From Rhodospirillaceae bacterium (lineage in GTDB: Bacteria; Pseudomonadota; Alphaproteobacteria; UBA6615), in NCBI GenBank assembly GCA_018667335.1, contig JABIVD010000022.1:62001-126000 (forward strand): a DNA stretch of 64,000 nucleotides. Direction: 5' to 3'. Positions 31,831-39,746 of the stretch are shown piece after piece; positions within the stretch are counted from its first letter, which is position 1; every line of letters starts with the position of its first letter. Below the pieces are notes generated by a model. The model was not told the origin of the DNA. It did not search any database and saw only the letters and a list, made by a program, of their open reading frames with translations. The position numbers were made by a program, and so were the translations under genes.

Positions 31831-32558
31831 TTATTGCGGACGGGCCGAGCTGTTCAGCGCGTCGACATGTGACAGAAGCATTTCCGTGAGCGCGGCCGGT
31901 TCGGTGAGCATGGCGTCGTGGCCGGTATCGAGGCTCTCAACCGGCCAACCCCACGCGCGAACCTGCTCTTCGACCGGCGCGAAGAGGTGGGCGATGGGGC
32001 CGCCGGTACAGCGGATGAAGAGGCGCGGCAGGGCGGCGCTTTCCGGCGTGTCTGCGGGCATGACCTCATCGTAAGTCGCCAGCGGATGGGGGGTCATCCG
32101 CGCGGCCACGTGGTTTGCGAGGTCGGGGTTGTCGATTCCAAGTGCCGCGGGCGGCAGCGGCTCACGATAGGGATCCGGGCCATCGAGGGCTTTCCTGGCG
32201 GCCGTGACGCGTTCTTCGTCCCACAGGTCGAAGCCGCGCCCGCCTGCCGGCACGATGTAGGCATCGAGATACACCAGGCTGCGCAACCGGGCGGCGATGC
32301 GCGGTGCGGCCGCCTGACCGACCAGGCCCGCATAGCTGTGGCCGACGAGAATTACCTCGGACAAATCTTCGAAGAACAGCAGGTTTTCGATATCCATCAC
32401 GTGGGTGGACAGGTCGATAGAGCCGTCCAGGCGGTGCACGTTTTCGGCGCAGCCGCTCAGCGTTGGCGTGAAAACCCTATGGCCGCGCGCGCGTAAGGCG
32501 TCGGCGACTTCACGCCAGCACCAGCCGCCGTGCCATGAACCATCACGAATGTCGCCAT
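31831..32558 (-). CDS. Alpha/beta hydrolase, frameshifted near the N-terminus
   Basis: The frame after the break reads GSWHGGWCWREVADALRA, VILVGHSYAGLVG (nucleophile Ser) and DTGHDAML (catalytic His), typical of the salicylate-esterase/EstC-like alpha/beta hydrolases that begin MATFVLVHGSWHGGWCW. The natural start ATG 32558, preceded by GAGG, encodes MATFVMVHG and then runs into the wrong frame. The expected GTTCATGGTTCATGGCAC (two tandem TTCATGG units) is here GTTCATGGCAC, one unit short (around 32533-32545). A TTG at 32571 keeps the main frame open but lacks a ribosome binding site and would change the oxyanion strand. So the gene is disrupted or phase-variable. Confidence 0.8.
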
Positions 32559-32572
32559 ATCGGAACCTCAAA

Positions 32573-32588
32573 TTATACGAACGTATAA
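32573..32588. promoter_or_regulatory. TetR-type operator 1 (perfect palindrome)
   Basis: TTATACG-AA-CGTATAA is a 16-bp perfect palindrome in the gap between the divergent hydrolase and TetR genes. With the next site, whose centre is 20 bp away, it forms a tandem operator about two helical turns apart. Confidence 0.75.
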
Positions 32589-32592
32589 GAAA

Positions 32593-32608
32593 TTATACAG
32601 TCGTATAA
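32593..32608. promoter_or_regulatory. TetR-type operator 2
   Basis: TTATAC-AGTC-GTATAA has 6-bp arms and matches the consensus of operator 1. The ATG at 32609 touches this site directly and has no ribosome binding site. Confidence 0.7.
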
Positions 32609-32656
32609 ATGCGGTCAAGTGCGTATATTTTCAGCGCAGGTTTTAGGAGTGGCAGG

Positions 32657-33319
32657 TTGGTTGAACTAACCCAGAAAGACCGCGGGGGAGGGCGCGAGCA
32701 GGCGATCCTTCGCGCCGCCGAACAGGTGTTCGCGGAGCGCTCCTACGAGGGGGCGTCAATTCGCATCATTGCCGCGACAGCCGATGTGAACCCGGCGCTC
32801 GTCGGCTACTATTTCGGGACCAAGGCCGAGCTCTATCGTGAGATCTTCGCGCGTCGGTATCACGACATCACCGAGGAGCGCCTGCGTTGCCTCGACGCCG
32901 TGCCGGCGGATGTGCGTGGAGAGGAGGGTGTGTCCGCGATCCTGGACGCCTGGTTCCGTCCGTTCTTCGCGCGGCTGGACTCTCCCGACGGCGCCAACTT
33001 CGTTCGGCTCCTCACCCGCGAAGCACATGATCCGCGCCAGGGTGAGCGCGACATCGTCTCGCAATTTCTGAATCCCTCGGCGACGCGCTGCATGGAGCGT
33101 CTCGCGGCCGCACTGCCGGATGCAACGTCGGATGACATTGCCTGGGGTTATCAATTTTGCATTGCGGTCATGCTCAGCAGCGTCGCCGGGGTTGATCGGG
33201 CAGCAGCGCTGGCAAGCGTGCCCCTCGCGTCGGCAGGCGAAACCGATCTGCGGGGCGCCATGGTCGAGTATGCCAGTGCCGGCTTGATGGCACTGGTGGC
33301 CCGGCATGTGCGGCGCTAG
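32657..33319 (+). CDS. TetR/AcrR family transcriptional regulator
   Basis: This protein of about 220 residues has the N-terminal TetR helix-turn-helix (REQAILRAAEQVFAERSYEGASI then ADVNPALVGYYFGTKAELYRE) and a C-terminal ligand/dimer domain of the CerR/DUF1956 kind. The start is uncertain: TTG 32657 follows AGGAG by about ten bases, while ATG 32609 abuts an operator and lacks a ribosome binding site, so TTG is preferred. It is divergent from the hydrolase gene and two palindromes lie between them, so it likely represses itself and the hydrolase/cupin transcript. Its last four bases overlap the end of the next, convergent, TetR gene. Confidence 0.88.
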   Translation: MVELTQKDRGGGREQAILRAAEQVFAERSYEGASIRIIAATADVNPALVGYYFGTKAELYREIFARRYHDITEERLRCLDAVPADVRGEEGVSAILDAWFRPFFARLDSPDGANFVRLLTREAHDPRQGERDIVSQFLNPSATRCMERLAAALPDATSDDIAWGYQFCIAVMLSSVAGVDRAAALASVPLASAGETDLRGAMVEYASAGLMALVARHVRR

Positions 33320-33930
33320 TCGGCCTTGAACAGCAGCTCGACGAAATCCCGGTAGAGAGCGATCTGGGCTGCGACCAGCTTCGGCTCCTTGAGGGTCTTC
33401 GACATGATGAAAGCCCCCTCGATGGTCGCCGTGAACATGTCCGCCAGATCGTCCGGGTTGACCGGCAGGTTTGGCGTGTGGGTTTCCACCACCGTGTCGA
33501 TCATCGCGCCGAGGGTCACGCGCCAGTCGCGATAGGCGTCGTCGATGATCTGCATCGTGCGGTCGTCGAACAGGTTCGCCTCGTAGAGGTAGGACGCGAA
33601 CAGGCAACCCGGAAAGGGCTCGTCGAAACCCTCCATCAATTCTTCATAGAGGCCGATGAAGATCAGCAGCTGCTGCAACGGGTCGCGCGCGAGCTTTTCT
33701 GCCCGGGCCCGGAAACCATCGCGCAGCGTCAGGTCGGCCTGGGCGTAGCGTTCGACCAGTGTGTGGGCGAGCGCCGCCTTGTTCTCGAAGTGATAGAAGA
33801 ATGCGCCCTTGGTCACGCCCACCGCGGCAATCAGCTTGTCGATCGAAGTGGCGGAATATCCCTGATCGAGAATCAGGGCCTCGGCGGTGTCGAGGATCTT
33901 GTCGCGTGTGATGGTTCCGTCGCGGGGCAT
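33316..33930 (-). CDS. TetR/AcrR family transcriptional regulator
   Basis: This 204-residue regulator starts with the TetR HTH (TRDKILDTAEALILDQGYSATSID then VGVTKGAFFYHFENKAALA). Its C-terminal half contains GCLFASYLYEA, similar to the TetR_C domain of regulators related to YxaF/LmrA and AcuR. It is divergent from the methyltransferase gene, and the 233-base gap holds an 18-bp palindrome overlapping a predicted start point, so this protein probably represses the methyltransferase. It is convergent with, and overlaps by four bases, the preceding TetR gene. Confidence 0.9.
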   Translation of the reverse strand: MPRDGTITRDKILDTAEALILDQGYSATSIDKLIAAVGVTKGAFFYHFENKAALAHTLVERYAQADLTLRDGFRARAEKLARDPLQQLLIFIGLYEELMEGFDEPFPGCLFASYLYEANLFDDRTMQIIDDAYRDWRVTLGAMIDTVVETHTPNLPVNPDDLADMFTATIEGAFIMSKTLKEPKLVAAQIALYRDFVELLFKAD

Positions 33931-34075
33931 TTTTCCTGCCAGTTCGAATTATCGAATTCAAATATATACTATCCGGTTTGTTTCGGGCAAGTCCTCGGCG
34001 CGCGATGCCTTGCGCCGGGAGCGTCCGGTTATCCAATTGTTTTCCGACATGAGACTAAAGTATGGAAAGTTCCCG

Positions 34076-34105
34076 TTGACTCCAGGCGCCCAAATCCGCT
34101 TAAAC
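34076..34105 (+). promoter_or_regulatory. Predicted promoter of the methyltransferase gene
   Basis: TTGACT (34076-34081) and TTAAAC (34100-34105) are separated by 18 bases, close to a sigma-70 promoter. The TetR-like operator at 34107-34124 sits immediately downstream, at the expected transcription start. Confidence 0.5.
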
Positions 34106-34106
34106 A

Positions 34107-34124
34107 ATACCAACTGGTCGGTAT
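34107..34124. promoter_or_regulatory. TetR-type operator before the methyltransferase gene
   Basis: ATACCAACTGGTCGGTAT is an 18-bp imperfect palindrome (7 of 9 half-site bases match). It overlaps the predicted promoter start and lies 40 bases before the methyltransferase ATG, a position suited to repression. Confidence 0.6.
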
Positions 34125-34163
34125 AGGTAAAATCGACCGCGTCACACAAACGGAGTTGGAAAA

Positions 34164-35285
34164 ATGTCTGTAGCTGAAATTTACCCTGCCGACGGGGCGT
34201 CACCCGGCGACGAAGCTTTTTCACCGGCACGCGCCGAAGCGTTCGAGGAACGGTTCGTCGGGATGCTCAATGGCGGCGCGGCCTGCCTCATGGTGTCGGT
34301 TGGACACCGCACGGGGTTGTTCGACGCGTTGGAAGATGGCGCATGGGTTTCGAGCGAGGCCCTGGCGGGCCGGGCGGAGCTGAATGAGCGCTACGTGCGC
34401 GAATGGCTCGGCGCGATGGTCGCGAGCGGGATCGTCGAAGTTGATGCCGAGACCACCACGTTCCGACTGCCGTCCGAACATGCGGCCTGCCTGACCCGGG
34501 CAGCGACGCCAAACAATTTTGCGGTGTTCGCCCAGTATATTCCCGAGCTCGGGAGCATCGAGAGTGACATCGTCCGCTGTTTCGAGCAGGGCGGCGGCGT
34601 TCCCTATGAGCGGTTCGGCCGTTTCCACGAGATCATGGCCGAGGATAGTGGCCAGTCGGTGCTGCCGGCACTCGAGGAACACATCCTGCCCCTGGTCCCC
34701 GGACTGCAGGATCGGCTGGCAGCCGGCATCCGGGTGGCCGATCTCGGCTGCGGGCGGGGCCGGGCGCTGATGGAGATGGCCGCGCGCTATCCCGCCAGCC
34801 AGTTTACGGGCATCGACCTGTCGGCCGAGGCCGTGGCCTGGGCGACGTCCGAGACCGAGGCACGTGGTCTCACGAACGTTCGGTTCGAAGTGCGCGATCT
34901 CGCGACATTTGACCGGGAGGCCGAGCCGGCAGCATATGATTTCGTCACCACCTTCGATGCAGTCCACGACCAGGGCAACCCGCGCGCGATGGTGCGTGGC
35001 ATCCGCCGAAGCCTCGCCGCGGATGGCGTCTATCTCGCCCAGGACATCAACGGGTCGAGCCATGTGCATGAGAATAGCGATCACCCGATCGGGACGCTCC
35101 TCTACACGATCTCCTGCATGCATTGCATGACCGTCTCTCTGGCGCAGGAAGGCGGCGAGGGTCTCGGTGCCATGTGGGGCCGGCAGAAGGCGGTGGAAAT
35201 CTTCACCGCGGCGGGCTTCGCGACGGTTGAGGTGAACGAGCTCTCCCACGATGTGCAGAATTGCTACTACGTCTGCCGCCCTTGA
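34164..35285 (+). CDS. Class I SAM-dependent methyltransferase with N-terminal winged-helix domain
   Basis: This 373-residue protein has an N-terminal winged-helix dimerisation region (about 30-105; LNGGAACLMVSVGHRTGLFD, LNERYVREWLGAMVASG), like small-molecule O-methyltransferases and the UbiE/S25-type fusions. The Rossmann methyltransferase domain (about 170-300) shows motif I VADLGCGRGRALMEMA, motif II FTGIDLS and DFVTTFDAVHDQ. The substrate is unknown. It has its own promoter and operator and is divergent from a TetR gene, so it is probably induced by a ligand, perhaps as a detoxification step. Confidence 0.87.
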   Translation: MSVAEIYPADGASPGDEAFSPARAEAFEERFVGMLNGGAACLMVSVGHRTGLFDALEDGAWVSSEALAGRAELNERYVREWLGAMVASGIVEVDAETTTFRLPSEHAACLTRAATPNNFAVFAQYIPELGSIESDIVRCFEQGGGVPYERFGRFHEIMAEDSGQSVLPALEEHILPLVPGLQDRLAAGIRVADLGCGRGRALMEMAARYPASQFTGIDLSAEAVAWATSETEARGLTNVRFEVRDLATFDREAEPAAYDFVTTFDAVHDQGNPRAMVRGIRRSLAADGVYLAQDINGSSHVHENSDHPIGTLLYTISCMHCMTVSLAQEGGEGLGAMWGRQKAVEIFTAAGFATVEVNELSHDVQNCYYVCRP

Positions 35286-35307
35286 GGGCGGGGCACGGAG
35301 CGTAACG

Positions 35308-35346
35308 AAAAAAAAAGGCGGCGGGGCCGGGTCTGGTCTCGCCGCC
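35308..35346 (-). terminator. Strong minus-strand hairpin with T run, no annotated minus gene
   Basis: On the minus strand GGCGGCG pairs with CGCCGCC around a 16-base loop and is followed by nine T. On the plus strand the hairpin has no T run. There is no minus-strand gene between here and the kinase start, so it may terminate a small RNA from about 35350-35450 or serve as an antisense stop. Confidence 0.5.
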
Positions 35347-35470
35347 TCCATGCGGTCGAATTGCCTGCACCAAAGTGCCAATTTCCAGGGTGACTCCGAA
35401 GATAGTTAAGCCTTTCTTAACGGCTTTGCATGCATAGGTAGTGTCCCAGTTAAGCTTTGGACGATCTGCC

Positions 35471-37870
35471 ATGCACTCGATTTCCCGCATTCGGGCAGCC
35501 TTGATCATCGGCTCTGTGCCAGGCGCCCTCGCGATTATCGTCGTTGCGATCTTCATGCTGCTCAATGCCACCTCCCAAAGGATCGTGGCAGAGAATGCCG
35601 AGGAAATATCGCTCGGTTGGGCCACTTATCTGGGCGTGCAACTGGATCGCATCGAGGGCATAGCGGCCGGCGCAGAGATGCTGGCCGAGGAAAAGCTGTT
35701 TCTTGAGCGGGTGACGCGCTTCCGCGATGTATTCCGGTTCAAACTCTTCGACGCGGAAGGTCGCCTGCGGCTCATTTCCGACGATTTGACCGTGAATGAA
35801 ATTAGCCGCGGGATTGATGCGGCGGATGCCGCCAGCGCGGGTTTCACCGGTGATGCGGTCGTGCTGCGTGAACACAATCCGAAGGCTGCCACTGTGCTTA
35901 AAACAGGCCTGCCGTTCACGCAGGTTGAGGACGGAACTGCAAAGCCGGATCGCCCGGACGTCTATGCCGAGAGCTACACGCCGGTGATACGCGACGGACG
36001 GATCGTCGCGGTTGCCGAAGTGTATGTTGATCAGACCGCGCGGGCGGCTGAAGTGCGTTCACAATTTCTCGGATTCGGCCTGAAGGTTGCCGGGCTTATG
36101 CTGCTGGTTCTCATTCTGCCCGGCTTGGGAATGTATAGCCTGTTGCTGACGCTGCGCCGACAGAACCACACACTGAAGGTGGAACGCGACCGCGCGCTTG
36201 TGGCCGAGCGTGCCAAGGCGGAGTTCCTGGCGAATATGAGCCACGAGATCCGCACCCCGCTGAATGGTGTGTTGGGCACGGCGGGCCTGCTGGATGAAAC
36301 CGAACTCGACGAGGAACAGCGTGGCTACACGAGCACGATCCTCAGGTCCGGCGAATCCCTGCTTCGGGTGCTGAACGATATTCTCGATTTCTCCAAGATC
36401 GAGGCCAACAGCCTCGAGATTGAGATGGCGCCCTTCGATATCGTCGAATTGCTCGATGGTGCCGTCGAACTCATGGCCGCACCTGCGCAGGCCAAGAATC
36501 TGGAACTCGCCGTATTCGTGGCGCCGGATGTCCCGGGCATCCTGACGGGAGATGAGGGTCGGATCCGCCAGATTCTAATCAACCTGGTGCACAACGCGAT
36601 CAAGTTTACGGAGACGGGCGGTGTGACGGTCGAGGTCAACCGGCAGCATGCCATGGCCGATGACGGGCATATCCTGCTGCGCTTCGACGTGTCCGACACC
36701 GGCATCGGGGTTCCGGACGGCCTGCGCAAACATATCTTCGACAAGTTCTCGCAAGTCGACGGCTCCGTCACGCGTGACGCGGGCGGCACGGGCCTTGGCC
36801 TGGCGATTTGCCAGCGGCTGGTGACCATGATGGGTGGCGAAATCTCGTGTGAGCCGCGGCCCGAGGGCGGAACGATATTCAGTTTCACCCTGCGGTCGGC
36901 CTTCGCCGAGTCACAATCTGCATGGGTGTCGGCGCTGAATCGGGATTTCAAGGATCGCCGTGTTCTCGTGGTCGATGACAATGAGACCAACCGCTTTGTA
37001 TTTGAAAAGCAGCTTCGCGCGCTGGGAGCCGAGGTGATTGTCGCCATGAGCGCCAAGAGTGCGATGTCGCGGCTTGAGGCCGCCTGCGCGGCCGGTGCGC
37101 CGTTCGATATCGCGATCATCGACCATATGATGCCGGGCACGGACGGCCTCGATCTCGCCGGGATGATTCGCGAGGCCGGCGAATATGCCGGCTTGCGGCT
37201 GGTCCTCTCCTCATCGTCAGGCATGGTCAACAGCACCCACCAGGCCAAGCAATATGGCTTCGACGCCGCATTGCCCAAACCGTTGCGACCGGGCGACCTC
37301 CTGACATGTCTCAATGGTCTGTCCGCGATGCCGGAGCCCGACAAGCCTGTACCCAACAAGCCGGTGTCCGATGCACCGGCACCTGTGCTTCTACCGGTCA
37401 ACGCCGTCGTCATGAGTGCCGGCCCGCCGGCCGCTGAGTCGGCGCCGGCCGACGGCGCATCCGTCCGGGTACTGGTGGTCGAGGACAATCAGACCAACCA
37501 GATGATTCTCGTTGCCCTGCTCAAGAAGCGTGGCTATCGCGTCGATGTGGCAGGCAACGGATATGAGGCGCTCGCGGCCATGCGGGACAGGCCGTTCGAC
37601 GTCGTCCTGATGGATGTTCAGATGCCCGAGATGGGCGGGCTCGAGGCGACTCGCCAGATCAGGCTTCTCGCGGGCGATGTGGCCCAGACCCCGATCATCG
37701 GCGTCACGGCGCATGCGCTGAAAGGCGATCGCGAACGCCTCCTTGAGGGCGGGATGAACGATTATCTGGTGAAGCCCATCAATCTCGCGGACGTCACCAC
37801 GAAAGTCGCCCAATGGGCCGCGACCCGTTCACCGACTGCGTTGCACGATACCTCGTCCAGGGTCGCCTGA
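35471..37870 (+). CDS. Hybrid sensor histidine kinase / response regulator
   Basis: This 799-residue membrane protein has a first TM helix (about 12-33), a periplasmic sensor region (about 35-200), a second TM (about 203-225), a short coiled coil, the HisKA domain with phospho-accepting His in [10 protein letters not shown], and a HATPase_c domain with the N box [13 protein letters not shown]1 DTGIGV and G2 GGTGLGLAI. Two receiver domains follow: the first with [10 protein letters not shown] and the Asp in [12 protein letters not shown], the second with [10 protein letters not shown] and [13 protein letters not shown] Pro-rich linker ([10 protein letters not shown]) joins them. There is no HPt domain, so a separate HPt partner is expected. 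ATG 35471 is preferred. No output regulator is adjacent; the signal is unknown. Confidence 0.93.
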   Translation: MHSISRIRAALIIGSVPGALAIIVVAIFMLLNATSQRIVAENAEEISLGWATYLGVQLDRIEGIAAGAEMLAEEKLFLERVTRFRDVFRFKLFDAEGRLRLISDDLTVNEISRGIDAADAASAGFTGDAVVLREHNPKAATVLKTGLPFTQVEDGTAKPDRPDVYAESYTPVIRDGRIVAVAEVYVDQTARAAEVRSQFLGFGLKVAGLMLLVLILPGLGMYSLLLTLRRQNHTLKVERDRALVAERAKAEFLANMSHEIRTPLNGVLGTAGLLDETELDEEQRGYTSTILRSGESLLRVLNDILDFSKIEANSLEIEMAPFDIVELLDGAVELMAAPAQAKNLELAVFVAPDVPGILTGDEGRIRQILINLVHNAIKFTETGGVTVEVNRQHAMADDGHILLRFDVSDTGIGVPDGLRKHIFDKFSQVDGSVTRDAGGTGLGLAICQRLVTMMGGEISCEPRPEGGTIFSFTLRSAFAESQSAWVSALNRDFKDRRVLVVDDNETNRFVFEKQLRALGAEVIVAMSAKSAMSRLEAACAAGAPFDIAIIDHMMPGTDGLDLAGMIREAGEYAGLRLVLSSSSGMVNSTHQAKQYGFDAALPKPLRPGDLLTCLNGLSAMPEPDKPVPNKPVSDAPAPVLLPVNAVVMSAGPPAAESAPADGASVRVLVVEDNQTNQMILVALLKKRGYRVDVAGNGYEALAAMRDRPFDVVLMDVQMPEMGGLEATRQIRLLAGDVAQTPIIGVTAHALKGDRERLLEGGMNDYLVKPINLADVTTKVAQWAATRSPTALHDTSSRVA

Positions 37871-37971
37871 CCGAGTTGTCGCCGGGCGCCACCCGCCGCT
37901 ACAGAGGCTTCCGGTGCCACTCTTCATCGCCCCTGAGCTTGTGCTATAGGAGTCCAGCATTACGCGTGCGT

Positions 37972-38048
37972 GGGCCCGTAGTTCAGTTGGTTAGAACGGA
38001 CCGCTCATAACGGTCATGTCGCAGGTTCGAGTCCTGCCGGGCCCACCA
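37972..38048 (+). tRNA. tRNA with CAT anticodon (likely tRNA-Ile2, otherwise tRNA-Met)
   Basis: The 77-base cloverleaf is complete: acceptor GGGCCCG pairs with CGGGCCC, D arm GTTC/GAAC, anticodon stem GACCG/CGGTC with loop CTCATAA (CAT at 38006-38008), T arm GCAGG-TTCGAGT-CCTGC, and an encoded 3' CCA. The D stem carries U-A where GCTC/GAGC is more usual. A CAT anticodon can mean initiator or elongator Met, or Ile2 after lysidine modification. The lack of the initiator's unpaired 1-72 end excludes initiator; the sequence resembles alphaproteobacterial Ile2/elongator types. Confidence 0.95.
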
Positions 38049-38085
38049 TTTCCCGCGCGATTCCGCGGTCCCGGAGTTTGTTTCT

Positions 38086-38844
38086 TTGGAATTCTTGCCT
38101 GCCGATATCGATGCGACGGCCGCCGTCGCGCTCGTCGCCGCGACCTTCATCGGCAATATCATCTCCGGCATTATGGGCGTCGGCGGGGGGATCATCCTGC
38201 TGGCGGTCATGGCCACTCTGATGCCGGCCGCGGCGATCATCCCGATCCATGGCATTGCGCAGCTGGGGGCCAACATCTTCCGGGGCACCATCCAGCGGGC
38301 CCATATCGACTGGCTGACCTTCGTTTGGTTTGCCATTGGCAGCGTCGTCGGCGTGGCCGTGGGTGGCAGCATCGTCGTCACGCTCCCGCCCGATATCCTG
38401 CGCGCCGGGCTGGGGTTGTTCATCCTCTACGCGGTCTGGGCGCCGCGGCTGAAATTCGTCAGTGAAGGCAATGTGATCACGGTGTTCGTCGGCGTTGCAT
38501 CGAGCATCCTGACCATGTTCTTCGGCGCGACAGGGCCCTTCGCGATGGCGCTGCTCAGCCAGCGTGGCTACACGCCCCAGGGGCTGGTTGGCACCCATTC
38601 GGCCTGCATGGGTGCGCAGCATGGCCTCAAGATCGTCGTCTTCGGGATCCTCGGGTTCGCATTTTCCGAATGGCTGGGGCTGGTTGCAATGCTGCTGCTG
38701 GCCTCGCTGGCGGGCAGCCTGATCGGGAGCTATGCACTTCGCCGGATATCCGCTGGCGCCTACGCCATCGTCCTGAAGGTGATCCTGACGGCCCTCGCAG
38801 CGAACCTGCTGGCCGTGGCTTTCGGGATCTACAGCATCACCTGA
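38086..38844 (+). CDS. TSUP family transporter (TauE/SafE-like sulfite exporter)
   Basis: This 252-residue protein has about eight hydrophobic helices in two similar halves, with the TSUP motif SGIMGVGGGIILLAVM near residue 27 and its counterpart MFFGATGPFAMALLSQ near 145. TSUP permeases export sulfite, sulfoacetate or similar anions; the substrate here is unknown. The start is TTG 38086 with CCGGAG ten bases upstream. It begins right after the tRNA gene and precedes the selenoprotein candidate. No sulfur pathway gene is adjacent. Confidence 0.85.
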   Translation: MEFLPADIDATAAVALVAATFIGNIISGIMGVGGGIILLAVMATLMPAAAIIPIHGIAQLGANIFRGTIQRAHIDWLTFVWFAIGSVVGVAVGGSIVVTLPPDILRAGLGLFILYAVWAPRLKFVSEGNVITVFVGVASSILTMFFGATGPFAMALLSQRGYTPQGLVGTHSACMGAQHGLKIVVFGILGFAFSEWLGLVAMLLLASLAGSLIGSYALRRISAGAYAIVLKVILTALAANLLAVAFGIYSIT

Positions 38845-38983
38845 TAAGCGCGGTTTTCGCGATAACCATACGCCTGGTGTCACAAGTCATTGATTCCCCG
38901 GTCACGGGTCGGGCATTGGTCGATGCCCCATATGGGGTGTAGGGTTCGGCTCGGCCGATTAACGGCCAGAAAGAGGGGTAAGC

Positions 38984-39628
38984 ATGAGTTTACAGGAAAA
39001 GCTTGCGGAGATTAGTGCCGCCGGCGCGAAGCGAATGCCTGAGGAAGTGCGCGCGACGATGGGCAAGGCGACCCAGGAATTGCGCGAGTCCGGCATTCTG
39101 GACCGCACCATCAAGGTGGGCGACAAATTGCCGGCCTTCAGTCTCACAAACGCCAACGGCGAAATGGTGAATTCCGCCGACCTGCTGTCCAAGGGAGCTG
39201 TCGTCCTGACGGTGTTCCGCGGCCACTGGTGACCGTATTGCAATGCAGAGCTGTATGCTATGCGCGATATCGTACCCGCACTCGACGAAGCCGGCGCCAC
39301 CCTGGTTGCCATCACCCCTCAGCTCGTCGAGCACAACAAGGCCATGACTGAAAAGCACGGCCTGAATTTTGAAATGCTTTCCGATCCCGGACACGGCTAT
39401 CTGGCCGAGCTCGGTCTCAAGTTCGAAATTCCGCCGGAGGTCAAAGCGATCTACCAGGGATTCGGGCTCGATATTCCGGGCACGAACGGCGACGACAGCT
39501 GGACGCTGCCGATGCCGGGCCGGATCGTTGTCGACAGCAGCGGCGTTGTCCGCGCGACGGACATCGACCCGAACTACGCGTCACGGCCGGAGCCGGAGAA
39601 GACGCTGGCGGACGTGCAGGCCCTGTAG
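38984..39628 (+). CDS. Peroxiredoxin-like (AhpC/TSA) family protein, candidate selenoprotein with Sec at codon 83
   Basis: The frame starts at ATG 38984 (ribosome binding site AGAGGGG) and reads VGDKLPAFSLTNANGE, VVLTVFRGHW, then TGA at 39230-39232, then PYCNAELYAMRDIV and the rest of a peroxiredoxin-like protein to TAG 39628 (214 residues). Cys relatives read FYRGxWCPYCN, so the TGA replaces the peroxidatic Cys, giving UPYC. Thioredoxin-fold similarity continues without frameshift after the TGA (PGRIVVDSSGVVRATDI). A SECIS-like hairpin follows directly. The enzyme should reduce peroxides or disulfides using the Sec/Cys pair. Without Sec insertion only an 82-residue fragment would form. Sec genes (selA, selB, selC, selD) are not in this window. 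Confidence 0.88.
39234..39264 (+). promoter_or_regulatory. SECIS-like hairpin directly after the in-frame TGA
   Basis: The RNA from 39234 to 39264 folds as a hairpin: CGUAUUGC and AUGCA on the 5' side pair with UGUAU, GC and AUGCG on the 3' side, with one bulged A and one U-U mismatch. The apical loop GAGC is at 39248-39251, 15 bases past the TGA, and begins with G. A small loop with an early G, about 16 or more bases from UGA, is what bacterial SelB recognises. The hairpin overlaps coding sequence, as bacterial SECIS elements do. Confidence 0.7.
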
Positions 39629-39660
39629 CCGACCCGCTGCGTTTTGTTGAACGTTCAAGA

Positions 39661-39694
39661 CCCCATCTGCGGTTCACCCGCGGATGGGGTTTTG
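39661..39694 (+). terminator. Rho-independent terminator after the selenoprotein candidate
   Basis: CCCCATCTGCGG pairs with CCGCGGATGGGG over 12 base pairs with one G-U wobble and a short loop, followed by four T. It lies about 32 bases after the stop codon. Confidence 0.85.
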
Positions 39695-39746
39695 TCGTTA
39701 TGGGGGCAGCGCGCGATCGGTACGCGCGTGACCGGCGCATGGGGGG

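Noticed and set aside
32609-32656. Start of the first TetR gene at ATG 32609
   Set aside because: The ATG touches an operator palindrome and has no ribosome binding site; TTG 32657 has AGGAG upstream.
35203-35625. Minus-strand 140-codon ORF over the kinase leader
   Set aside because: It overlaps the coding start of the kinase gene and shows no family match; only the terminator hairpin within it is noteworthy.
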